A stretch of 64,000 bases of DNA from Lacunisphaera sp. Its GTDB lineage: Bacteria > Verrucomicrobiota > Verrucomicrobiia > Opitutales > Opitutaceae. Location: contig JAQSCO010000005.1 of NCBI GenBank assembly GCA_029945445.1, positions 62,001 through 126,000 of the forward strand, in the 5' to 3' direction. The position numbers and the translations under genes were made by a program. This document shows positions 44,217 through 52,521 of the stretch, in pieces. The first letter of the stretch is position 1, and each line of letters opens with the position of its first letter. Under the pieces are notes generated by a model. It was given only the letters and a program-made list of their open reading frames with translations. It did no database searches and was not told where the DNA came from.

Positions 44217-44978
44217 TCACTTTTTCCGGTAGTCGCCGCGGCTGAAATACTTTTCCAGCCAGACGTAGGCGCAGATGAAGAAATAGCGGCTGCCCATCTC
44301 CTTGATCTTGAGCTTGGCCTCGCCGTATTTGCGGTTCTGCCACGAGATGGGGATGACCGTCCAGGTGAAGCCGCGCACGATGGCCTTGAGCGGGAGCTCG
44401 ACGGTGAGGTTGAAGTGCGGCGCCATCAGCGGCCGGCAACCGTCGATGACCGTGCGCCGGTAGGCCTTGAAGGCGTTGGTCGTGTCGTTGAGCGCGATGT
44501 TGAAGCCGATCCGGACGAGGAAATTCGCGAGGCGATTCACGTAGAGTTTCACCCTTGGGTAGTCGATGACCTGGCCCCCCTTGACGAACCGGCTGCCGAA
44601 GACGCAGTCCCAGCCCTCGTTGAGCAGGCGCCAGTAACGCACGGCGTCGGCCGGCGAGTCGGAGGCGTCGGCCATCATGATGGTGCAGGCGTCGCCCGCC
44701 ATGTGGTTGAGGCCGTATTGTACGGCGCGGCCGAAGCCGTTCGGGCCGGGGTTCTGCACCGGCGCGAGCGTGGGGAATTTCTGCTTCAGCTCCTGCAGCA
44801 CGGTCCAGGTCCGGTCCTTGCTGCCATCGTCCACCACGACGATCTCATGCGGCACGCCTTCGCGCAGCATCACGGCGTAGATGTCCGCCACGGTGGGCGG
44901 CAGCGACTCCTCCTCGTTGTGCGCAGGGATGACGATGCTGTAGAGCTTGAGCGGTGCGGGCTGGGTGGTCGGTTGCAC
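44217..44978 (-). CDS. GT2-family (dolichol-phosphate mannosyltransferase-like) glycosyltransferase
   Basis: 253 residues. Motifs are YSIVIPAHNEEESLPPTV, IVVVDDGSKDRTWTVL, GFGRAVQYGLNHMAGD, and the metal-binding MMADASDSPAD. No C-terminal TM pair is present, unlike the ArnC-like gene at 38491, although AYVWLEKYF is hydrophobic. It would transfer a sugar to a polyprenyl phosphate or a lipid-linked chain. It lies 48 bases after the second GxxExxY gene in the same orientation. Confidence 0.85.
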   Translation of the reverse strand: MQPTTQPAPLKLYSIVIPAHNEEESLPPTVADIYAVMLREGVPHEIVVVDDGSKDRTWTVLQELKQKFPTLAPVQNPGPNGFGRAVQYGLNHMAGDACTIMMADASDSPADAVRYWRLLNEGWDCVFGSRFVKGGQVIDYPRVKLYVNRLANFLVRIGFNIALNDTTNAFKAYRRTVIDGCRPLMAPHFNLTVELPLKAIVRGFTWTVIPISWQNRKYGEAKLKIKEMGSRYFFICAYVWLEKYFSRGDYRKK

Positions 44979-44992
44979 GGGTAGATTAGGGA

Positions 44993-45423
44993 TTCACCAC
45001 GAAGGCACGAAGAAACACAGGGAAGGTCAGAGGACGAGACGTTTCAATCCTTGCCGGAGCAACGGCACGTTGAAATTGACCAGCAAGCCGATTTTGAGGC
45101 CGGAAAGTCGCAGGTAGGTAAGGAGCTGGGCGTCATGGATGGGCAGAAGTGCATCAACCGACTTGAGCTCGAGCACCAGACTTTTCTCTATGACGAAATC
45201 CATCCGGTAGGCGCAATCGAGGGCCAAGCCTTTATAGCGCACCGGCAATGGCACCTCGGACTCAAAGGGAATATTTGCCGCCTTCAATTCATAGGCCAGG
45301 CAGGACGGATAGGCTGATTCGAGCAAACCCGGACCAAGCTCACGATGCACTTCGAGCATCAGGCCGATCACGCGATTTGAAACAGGATCGAATTCCATGC
45401 GGTCTTCGTGCCTTCGTGGTGAA
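44993..45423 (-). mobile_element. GxxExxY element B: gene bracketed by perfect 21-bp CACGAA inverted repeats
   Basis: TTCACCACGAAGGCACGAAG plus A at 44993-45013 is repeated exactly, inverted, at 45403-45423. The gene occupies almost all of the interior: 13 bases separate its stop from the left arm, and 4 bases separate the right arm from its ATG. The overall plan matches element A, but the unit is CACGAA rather than CGCGAA. Mobility is inferred from structure only. Confidence 0.65.
45027..45398 (-). CDS. GxxExxY protein (PD-(D/E)XK-like), copy B
   Basis: 123 residues. Signature GLLESAY (Gly 24, Glu 27, Tyr 30); core YRMDFVIEKSLVLELKSVDAL (Asp 67, Glu 77, Lys 79), IHDAQLLTYLRLSGLKIG (Gln 91) and LLVNFNVPLL. 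It is only moderately similar to copy A, so the two are not a recent duplication. The start is preceded by CGAAGACCGC, the inner end of the repeat arm. It is co-oriented with the glycan genes on both sides. Confidence 0.88.
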   Translation of the reverse strand: MEFDPVSNRVIGLMLEVHRELGPGLLESAYPSCLAYELKAANIPFESEVPLPVRYKGLALDCAYRMDFVIEKSLVLELKSVDALLPIHDAQLLTYLRLSGLKIGLLVNFNVPLLRQGLKRLVL

Positions 45424-45429
45424 CAAGGC

Positions 45430-46500
45430 TTACGACGGCGAGGACAACTCGAGCCAGCCGGGGTGCTGCTCCGCGTGCGTGGCGATTTCCTCGAGGATGG
45501 CGGCGGTCGGGGTCACCGGCGACCAGTCCCAGACGCGTCGGGCCTTGGCGGGATCGAGCACGATCCACGGGATGTCGAACGGCCGCGGGGTGCCGTCCTG
45601 CACGACGGGGTGCGGGCCGAAGCGCGCCGCGCACCAGTCGCTGAGCTGCCGGAGCGACATCGCGGAGGCGGCGCCGCCGGAGAAATTGGCGAGCCGGTCG
45701 CCCACGGGGAGCTTGGGTGCGGCGAATTGTTTTTCGAGCACCGGCACAAGGTCGCGCGGGTGGAGGCAGTCGCGCACCTGGTGGCCGAGGCCGCCGAAGC
45801 CGAGGTATTTCAGCGGACGCTTCCGCAGCCAGCTGTTGATCCAGAAGGAAAAGATGCCTTGGTCGGCGCGGCCGAACTGGCCGGCGCCCGCGAGCACGCC
45901 GCAGCGGTTGATGAAGACGGGGAAGCCGAACGTCTCGCCGTATTCGAGCGCGAGCGCCTCGGAGGCGAACTTGGTGGCGCCGTAGAGCGAGATGGGCGCC
46001 GCGGTGGCGAAGGTCTCGTCGAGGCCGGCGGGGCTCAGGCCAGGCGAGAGGCGAGCGGCCAGAGGCGAGAGGCGAAAGGCATTGTTTCCCACCACGACTT
46101 CCAAGCGGGCGAGCGGGCCGATCGAATAGACCCGGCTGGTCGAGAGGAGGATGAAGCCCGCGCGGTGGACCTTGCAGTATTCGAGCAGGTTCACTGTGCC
46201 GCTGAGGTTGTGGTCCACGAGCTCGCGCGAGCTCGTCTGGCCGTCGATGCCGGCGAGGACGCTCGGGTTGGCGGCGGCGTCGAGCACGAACTCGGCGGCG
46301 GGCAGCGCGTCGATCTGCGGCGCGAAGCGGAGGTCGGCGGTGATGACCTTGATGCCCAGTTTTTCCAGCGGCTCGCGGTTGGTCTGGCTGCCGGGGCGGA
46401 TGAAATTGTCGAAGCCGCACACCGTGTGACCGGCGGCGTGCAGCGCCCGGGCGAGGGTACTGCCGGCAAAGCCACAGATGCCGGAAATCAGAATGCGCAT
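45430..46500 (-). CDS. NAD-dependent epimerase, CDP-paratose 2-epimerase-like
   Basis: 356 residues, extended SDR. Motifs are ILISGICGFAGSTLARAL, GFDNFIRPGS, FVLDAAANPSVLAGID, LSTSRVYSIGPLA, and SLYGATKFASE (Tyr and Lys). The block NRCGVLAGAGQFGRADQG with KYLGFGGLGHQVRDCLHP is characteristic of CDP-paratose/tyvelose 2-epimerases and relatives. The true sugar need not be tyvelose. A GA-rich tandem repeat (46042-46079) encodes residues about 142-156 (FRLSPLAARLSPGLS). It ends 7 bases before the right repeat arm of element B. Confidence 0.8.
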   Translation of the reverse strand: MRILISGICGFAGSTLARALHAAGHTVCGFDNFIRPGSQTNREPLEKLGIKVITADLRFAPQIDALPAAEFVLDAAANPSVLAGIDGQTSSRELVDHNLSGTVNLLEYCKVHRAGFILLSTSRVYSIGPLARLEVVVGNNAFRLSPLAARLSPGLSPAGLDETFATAAPISLYGATKFASEALALEYGETFGFPVFINRCGVLAGAGQFGRADQGIFSFWINSWLRKRPLKYLGFGGLGHQVRDCLHPRDLVPVLEKQFAAPKLPVGDRLANFSGGAASAMSLRQLSDWCAARFGPHPVVQDGTPRPFDIPWIVLDPAKARRVWDWSPVTPTAAILEEIATHAEQHPGWLELSSPS

Positions 46501-46554
46501 AAGACGAGGGAAGCAGACTCACTCCGCCAGGTGAAGCGGGAAAACCACGGCGCC

Positions 46555-48717
46555 CTACCTGGGCCCGAGGTCGGACGCGTGGTGGAGCTTCAGGCTCGCG
46601 AGATACACCCAGTCCCAGGCGTCGTCGCCATATTGGCCGGGGTCGGTCCGGAGGACGAGCATGGAGCCGGGCGGGTAGGGTGGCAGGTCCACCCGGGCGG
46701 TCTGCAGGCCGCGGTCCCCGGGCTCGCGGGCGGGATCGAGGAAGCGCTGATAGACCGGGAACGCGGATTCAGGGCCGACGAGCTCGAGGATGAGCTCCGC
46801 CCCGTTGCTCCGGCCTTGTTCGTAAGCGACGGGATCAAAACCAAACTCGACCGAAACCTCGCGGACGTCATCGTTGAGCGACAATTTCAACCGCGTCGGG
46901 GGCAGCAGCATGATGACTTCGCGGTGAGCGATGACCCTGTGCTGCAGCTGGTCCAGGGGCGTGACGGGGAGCAGCAGGCCGAGCCAGTCCACCCCGCGGC
47001 CCCGCGCCACCAATTCCTGAAGGCGCAGGGGGTTCAGTCCGGTGAGGGTGGCGAGGCCCCGGCGGGCGTAGACACGCGCGCTCTGCAGGTCGATGACGAG
47101 GATGTAATGCTGGCGGATGTAGTCGGCCAGTTCCGGAAAACTTTCATGCGCCTGCCGCGCCCGGTTCAGGAAGGTGAAGGCCCTAAAACCGACGGCATCG
47201 ACGAAAACGGCGGGGGCGCTCTTTTTCAGATCAGCGAGATAAACGGCCCGGTGGTAAGCCTGCTGCGGGTTGGGCACGATCGACCAGAGGGTGGTGCCGT
47301 CGCGCGTGGCCTGGGGCAGGCCGCATTCCACCTGGAGGAAGCAGGCCCAGCCCCAGATGCCGAGAGTGTCGTCGCGCCCGGCCAGCGCGTGCACCACCAT
47401 GGCCGCGCTGGAGCGGGGATACTTCCAATGGTGGACAAATCCGCCGTAGACGGGAGGGTCCGCTTGCAGGCTGCGCGTGATCAGCGGCAGCAAACCCGTC
47501 GCGAGCAACCCTCCGGCCAGCCACCAGCGCGGGCGCGCGGCCGACAATTGCCGCCACCAACCGCCCAGCGCCGCCCCGAACCAGAGGGTGAGTGGCACCG
47601 GCAGCAGCAAGAGGTAGTGCAGGTAGTCGCGGCGGGGAGCGATGACCGCCGCGAGGGCCGCTAGCGTCACGGCGCCCCCGGCCGCCAGCAGCGCGGAGGG
47701 ACGCACGCGGCGCCAGGCAAAATAAACGGTGGCGGCCAGCAAACCGGCGACCACGGTGGCGAGGAACAAAGGGAAGCGGCCGTCGTCCCCGGCATGCTGC
47801 CACATGGCGCGCATGGCTTCGCCGACGGACGGGGATGTGCCGGTGCCGACATACAGGATGTTTTGCAGGATATATCTCCGCCAGGCCGCTTCCACCTGCC
47901 CCGTGGCGGCGGCCAGGCCGGCGAAAAGCAGCGTGGGCAGGGCGGACGCCAGCAAAACTTCCGCCGAACGGCGCCAGCGGAGCCGGGCCGTGAGCCCGGG
48001 CTCGCGCAGCACCTGCCACCAACCCCAGCCGAGAAGCGCGAGGCCGATGGGGGCGGATTGCAATTTGGCCCAGGGCAGGGCGCCGGCGACAAAGCAGCCG
48101 GCCCACCGCCGGAAACGATCCGGGGGCGCGCGGCCGGCCAGCAAGCCAAAGGCCACGGCGGTCAGCAGCAGGGGCAGGTGTTCCGTCGAGAGATTGGTCA
48201 GCTCGGCGTGGTTGACGGTCGCAAAAAAGCCGGCCGCGGGCAGGAGGCCGAGCCAGGCGGCGGTGCGCCCGAAGGCCCGGGTCAGGGTCCGGAGGCAGGC
48301 GAACAAAGCGCCCCAGGTCAGCAGCAGGCAGGTCAGTCGCGCGGTGAAATAATCCAGCGGCGCGCCGACCCAGTGCCAGGGCACCAGGAGATAGTAGTTG
48401 AGCGGACCCGAACTGCCGCCGTCCACCGACCGCCAGAACACCGGGTCGCGCACGAGCGTCAAGGCCCCGGCGAGCAGCTGGCTTTCGTCGGGGTTGTATT
48501 CGTCGGCGACGAGCAAAAAAGGCCAGCGCCAGGCGAGCAGGAACAGGAGTAACACAAGGGCATCGCACCAGGCGCCACGCGGCGGAGCGGAGGTTCCGCG
48601 GACTTCCCGCGCGATGATGACCCCGAGCCGGGCGACCAGCAGCCCGGTGGCCGCGACGACGGGGAGCCAGTAGCTGCCCGGGTGAAGATCGAGCCAGTCG
48701 AAGATTGATTTCAACAT
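46555..48717 (-). CDS. polytopic GT-C/GT39-like membrane glycosyltransferase
   Basis: 720 residues with about 12 TM helices in the first about 440 residues and a periplasmic C-terminal region of about 260 residues. The first loop contains VADEYNPDESQLLAGALTL, an Asp/Glu pair at the place of the catalytic acid of GT-C enzymes. A later region reads HWKYPRSSAAMVVHALAGRDD. It lies at the 3' end of the minus-strand set that starts at 53585. The substrate is unknown. Confidence 0.7.
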   Translation of the reverse strand: MLKSIFDWLDLHPGSYWLPVVAATGLLVARLGVIIAREVRGTSAPPRGAWCDALVLLLFLLAWRWPFLLVADEYNPDESQLLAGALTLVRDPVFWRSVDGGSSGPLNYYLLVPWHWVGAPLDYFTARLTCLLLTWGALFACLRTLTRAFGRTAAWLGLLPAAGFFATVNHAELTNLSTEHLPLLLTAVAFGLLAGRAPPDRFRRWAGCFVAGALPWAKLQSAPIGLALLGWGWWQVLREPGLTARLRWRRSAEVLLASALPTLLFAGLAAATGQVEAAWRRYILQNILYVGTGTSPSVGEAMRAMWQHAGDDGRFPLFLATVVAGLLAATVYFAWRRVRPSALLAAGGAVTLAALAAVIAPRRDYLHYLLLLPVPLTLWFGAALGGWWRQLSAARPRWWLAGGLLATGLLPLITRSLQADPPVYGGFVHHWKYPRSSAAMVVHALAGRDDTLGIWGWACFLQVECGLPQATRDGTTLWSIVPNPQQAYHRAVYLADLKKSAPAVFVDAVGFRAFTFLNRARQAHESFPELADYIRQHYILVIDLQSARVYARRGLATLTGLNPLRLQELVARGRGVDWLGLLLPVTPLDQLQHRVIAHREVIMLLPPTRLKLSLNDDVREVSVEFGFDPVAYEQGRSNGAELILELVGPESAFPVYQRFLDPAREPGDRGLQTARVDLPPYPPGSMLVLRTDPGQYGDDAWDWVYLASLKLHHASDLGPR

Positions 48718-48751
48718 GGGGAAGTGGGGAAACTGCGCGCTGGCCGGCCGC

Positions 48752-49513
48752 TCAGAGCCGCTGGAAGCGGTATTTCGCCCAAGCCCAGAGCCAGTTCGGC
48801 GGGTCGCGGAACATCGAGACCTTCTTGCCCTCCTTGAACGACCGCGAGGTATACTTCACCGGGATCTCGACGGGGATGTGGCCCTTGCGCACGAGTTTGA
48901 TCAGCAGCTCCCAGTCGAAGTCGAACCGGTTGCTCTCGAACGTCAGGCCGGTCAGGCATTCGCGGCGGAACACCTTATACATGGTGAACGGATCGCGCAG
49001 CGTCAGGCCCAGCGAGACGTCCACCAGCGCGGTGAAGAACCAGTGGCCGGCGTTGAGCACGAAGGCGTGGAGCACCTGCTCGTCGAACTTGCGGATGAAG
49101 AGGCTGTCGCCGTGCCGCGAGCCGAGCACGAAGGTGTGCGTATTGGCGGTGAACGGCACCAGCAGCTTCTCGTAGTCGGCGAGGTCGTACTCGAGGTCCG
49201 CGTCCTGGATGAGGATCACGTCGCCCGTGGCGTGGCCGAGGCCGTTGCGCACCGCATGGCCCTTGCCGCGGGGACGTTCCTCCAGGATGATCCGCACGTG
49301 GGGCAGGGACGCGTAAGTGTTCACGATCTCGCGCGTGCCGTCGGTCGAGTTGCTTTCGACGATGATGATCTCGAGCTCCCAGCCCGCGATTCGCTTGGCG
49401 GTGATGGCGTCGAGCGCGACCCGCGCGGTGCCGCGCTCGTTGAAGGCCGGCACGATGACGGAAAGTTTCGGGCGGTCGGGCAGCGGAGCGAAGACAGGGG
49501 AAGGTTGGCTCAT
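48752..49513 (-). CDS. GT2-family glycosyltransferase
   Basis: 253 residues from the ATG at 49513. Motifs are LSVIVPAFNERGTARVAL, IIVESNSTDGTREIV, RGKGHAVRNGLGHATGD, and the DXD-like LIQDADLEYDLADY. The pattern is that of polyprenyl-phosphate-linked transferases without TM tail. Its start overlaps the stop of the 1003-residue membrane protein gene by four bases (ATGA), so it is translated with it. Confidence 0.86.
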   Translation of the reverse strand: MSQPSPVFAPLPDRPKLSVIVPAFNERGTARVALDAITAKRIAGWELEIIIVESNSTDGTREIVNTYASLPHVRIILEERPRGKGHAVRNGLGHATGDVILIQDADLEYDLADYEKLLVPFTANTHTFVLGSRHGDSLFIRKFDEQVLHAFVLNAGHWFFTALVDVSLGLTLRDPFTMYKVFRRECLTGLTFESNRFDFDWELLIKLVRKGHIPVEIPVKYTSRSFKEGKKVSMFRDPPNWLWAWAKYRFQRL

Positions 49514-52500
49514 GCGGTCAACGCGACCGTGGCCGGGAGGGCGGGACGACGCCAGAGCCAAACCGCGCCGGTGGCCAGTGCGACGGCGCCCGCCAGCCCG
49601 AGCCAGAGGGCGGCCGGGAAATACTGCGGCGCGTAAGTGTAGCTGATCTCGTAGGTGCCGGCAGCGGGCAGGGCGACACCGCGGAAGGCGTGGTTGACGC
49701 GGAAGTAGTCGGCGGGCTTCCCGTTCACGGTCACGGCGAAATCGTCGAGGTAATACGTCTCGGTCAGCACGGCGACGCCCGGGCCGGTGGCCTCGACGGT
49801 GAACGCCGTGCGGTTGGGGGTGAAATGATAGTTGCGCGCCGGGCGGATCGTGCGGTCCGCCATGACCGCGGCCGCGGGCGCGAGCGGAACCGTTTCGCCC
49901 GCCTGCACCGCCGCGAACGGCCGCCCGTCGCCGGCGAGCAGCAGCTTGGCGAAATCGGCGGGCGTCGCGTAGCCGACGACGCGATCGCAGAAGAAAGCGC
50001 GCGGCCACGCCGTCGGGCTCGCGTAGACGTCGAGGTCCGCCTGGCCGAGCAGCTGCAGCCCGTCGATCGGATGCGGCCCGTCGCGGTGCGAGGCGACGGA
50101 GTGGGTGATGTTGTAGAGGTCGAACTTGCGGACGAGGTCGCGGGCGTCCGCCTCGCGGTTCGGCCAGTCCCAATCCCACACGCGGCGCAGGCCGAGGGCT
50201 TCCGCCAGCTCGTGGAAATAGCGGCTGCGCACGGCGTCCACGCCGTAGAGCCCCTCCCAGCGCAGGGCGGTGTTGTAGGAGGCGTAGAGGTTGGAGCCCC
50301 AGCCGACGACGCGACCGGGTTCGGTTTTATGGGAATTCAGCAGCGCTACCGCGGGGGAGGGCGCGTGGAGATTGGAGCGCGGCCCGGGCACGAAGGCGTA
50401 GCGGTCAAACCGGTTCTCCCGGTATTGGCTGTGACGCCAGCACAGCAACGGCAAGCCCAGCACCAGTACCACCCAGATCGGACCCGGCGAATTGGGGCGC
50501 AGCAGGCCCCAGTGCAGGCCGAGCGGCAGCAGCGCGGCGGTGAGGCCGAGCGCAGTCGCGTAGCCGGTGAAGAACGGGCTTTTCGGAAACTGCCGCGTCG
50601 TCAGGAAATACAGTCCGGCCAGCGCGAGGCCCGCGAGCCAGAACCGGTTCAACACCCCGCGGGCGGCCGGGTCGCGGAGCCGGTCCCACGCGTCGCGGAA
50701 GCCGAGGCCGGCCAGCACGGCGAACAGGCTGAGCAGCACGCACGACAAGGTGTTGCCGACATGCACGATGTTGCCGACGAAGGGAATCTTCAGGATCACC
50801 GCGTGTGGCACGAGGCCGAAGCCGAGCGCGAACGGCGGCAGCGCGGCCAGCAGGAACGCCCGGCCGAGTTGCGGACTCCGCCACGCGCGCGGCTGCACCG
50901 CCCACCACAGCACGCCGGTCAGGAACAGGAAGTTCAACGCCGGCGCGAGGATGATCTCATCCTTCGTGGTCTGGCGGTAGAAGATGTCGTCGAAGAACCC
51001 GATGAAGTGCGCCCATGGCAGCGTCTGCGCCTGCGGGATGTCGTAGCCGGTCATCGAGTGGTGCCACGCGCTGAGGAACGAGATCCAGCCGGGCGCGGCG
51101 AGCAGCACGAAGCCCGCGCCGGCGGCGACCGTCAGCGCGAGCAGGAACTTGCGCCGGCCCGCGCACTCCGGCCGGAGCAGCAGGAGCACGGCGCCGGCGA
51201 AATTGAGGCCCGCCAGCAGCATGTAGGCCTCCTTCACCGTGCCGCTGGTCAGCACGAGCCAGTTGGCGGCGACGAGGCCGGCGAGCCAGCCGGTGAGGCG
51301 GCGCGGCGTGGCGGCCGTGAGCAGCCCGGCCCAGGCAAGGAGGATCAGCGGTGAGTAGCAGACACTGAAGTTGGCCGGATGGATGAGCCGGAAGGTGAAG
51401 AAGCCGAGGAAGCCGGCGCCCACGGTGGTCAGCGTCGCGGCGCCGAGATGCCGCGTCAGCAACCACACCGTGCCGCCGAGCGAAGCGGCCAGGAGCCAGC
51501 GCGCGACGACGAACCGGATATCCCACGCCCAGCCGGCCCCGTCGGTGACGATGGTGATGAAATTGAACGGGTCGCCGAACATCGACTGGCCCTGCCCGAG
51601 CAGCGGTTCGCCGGCGAGCGAGTAGCGGTTCCACAGGGGCAGCTCGCCGTGGGCAAGCGCGTCGCGTTGCACCATCGGGTAATAGAGATGCTGGTAGAGC
51701 AGGGCGCCGGTGTCGGAACTGCCGGTGCTGGTCGACATCGGGTCGGTGTCGCCCGGCAGCGTGGGCAGGGCGTCGTAGAGCATGTGTCCGCCGTTGTTGC
51801 CCGAGGCGAAGCTGCGGCCTTGGAAGATCACCGGGTGGCACTGCAGCGCGACCACCCCGGTCGTCACCACGATGAGCGTGAGGACCGGCCGGGGCTGCGC
51901 GACGGCGGCCACGGCCGCAGCGGCGCGGGAGAGCCGCCGGGCCACAACGGGCAGGCCCAGCAGGAGGCCGAGAAGGAAGACCGGCACCGCCACCGGCCAG
52001 CTTTGCTCCCACCAGATGCGCGCGTCGGGCCGGAGGACGAGCGGCTCGTTGAGCCGGAGGTTGAGGTTGGGATCGTTGGAAACCGGGTCCGTCACCACCT
52101 CGAGCGCGCTGCCGCGCGGCGTGGCCCGGATGATGCCGCCGCCGGGGATGAGGTCGGCGGAAGTGAAGACGCGGACGATGCGGCCCCGGCGATCCACGAT
52201 TTGCGCGTGGGAAAGCAGGAACACGCCAGCGCCGTCGATGGGGTCGAGGCGGAGGGCCTTGAAGCGGCCCATCGGCATCATGAAGCGGTAGACAACCGGC
52301 GTGCCCTCGACCTTGATGGGCTGGCGCGAGGAATCATCCTCGTTGAGCCCCCGGCCGAGGTCCCAGAAAAACTGGGTCGTGCCCGCCGAGGTGCTGGTGA
52401 GCGTGACGTCGAAGAAGAAGTAGTCGCGGGACTCGACGCTGGAAGTGAGGACGGGCAGCGCGGCGGCGAGGGCCAGCAGCGCGGCCAGGGCGAGGGCGCG

Positions 52501-52521
52501 GAGGTCGACCCAGTCGCGCAT
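49510..52521 (-). CDS. very large polytopic membrane protein (YfhO-like), possible GT-C
   Basis: 1003 residues from the ATG at 52521; longer frames upstream are shadows of the epimerase gene. An N-terminal helix (LRALALAALLALAAALPVL) is followed by a beta-rich periplasmic domain of about 150 residues. Then come about 12 TM helices (about 185-720) and a final about 240-residue periplasmic domain with a last TM helix near the C-terminus. The loop FASGNNGGHMLYDALPTLPGD and LPLWNRYSLAGEPLLGQGQS resemble YfhO-type proteins, which act in lipid-linked glycosylation. Its start shares one base with the stop of the preceding epimerase gene. Confidence 0.68.
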   Translation of the reverse strand: MRDWVDLRALALAALLALAAALPVLTSSVESRDYFFFDVTLTSTSAGTTQFFWDLGRGLNEDDSSRQPIKVEGTPVVYRFMMPMGRFKALRLDPIDGAGVFLLSHAQIVDRRGRIVRVFTSADLIPGGGIIRATPRGSALEVVTDPVSNDPNLNLRLNEPLVLRPDARIWWEQSWPVAVPVFLLGLLLGLPVVARRLSRAAAAVAAVAQPRPVLTLIVVTTGVVALQCHPVIFQGRSFASGNNGGHMLYDALPTLPGDTDPMSTSTGSSDTGALLYQHLYYPMVQRDALAHGELPLWNRYSLAGEPLLGQGQSMFGDPFNFITIVTDGAGWAWDIRFVVARWLLAASLGGTVWLLTRHLGAATLTTVGAGFLGFFTFRLIHPANFSVCYSPLILLAWAGLLTAATPRRLTGWLAGLVAANWLVLTSGTVKEAYMLLAGLNFAGAVLLLLRPECAGRRKFLLALTVAAGAGFVLLAAPGWISFLSAWHHSMTGYDIPQAQTLPWAHFIGFFDDIFYRQTTKDEIILAPALNFLFLTGVLWWAVQPRAWRSPQLGRAFLLAALPPFALGFGLVPHAVILKIPFVGNIVHVGNTLSCVLLSLFAVLAGLGFRDAWDRLRDPAARGVLNRFWLAGLALAGLYFLTTRQFPKSPFFTGYATALGLTAALLPLGLHWGLLRPNSPGPIWVVLVLGLPLLCWRHSQYRENRFDRYAFVPGPRSNLHAPSPAVALLNSHKTEPGRVVGWGSNLYASYNTALRWEGLYGVDAVRSRYFHELAEALGLRRVWDWDWPNREADARDLVRKFDLYNITHSVASHRDGPHPIDGLQLLGQADLDVYASPTAWPRAFFCDRVVGYATPADFAKLLLAGDGRPFAAVQAGETVPLAPAAAVMADRTIRPARNYHFTPNRTAFTVEATGPGVAVLTETYYLDDFAVTVNGKPADYFRVNHAFRGVALPAAGTYEISYTYAPQYFPAALWLGLAGAVALATGAVWLWRRPALPATVALTA

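Noticed and set aside
41441-45423. CRISPR array made of the CGCGAA/CACGAA repeats
   Set aside because: Repeats are short tandem units arranged as inverted pairs around genes, without regular unique spacers, and no cas gene is present.
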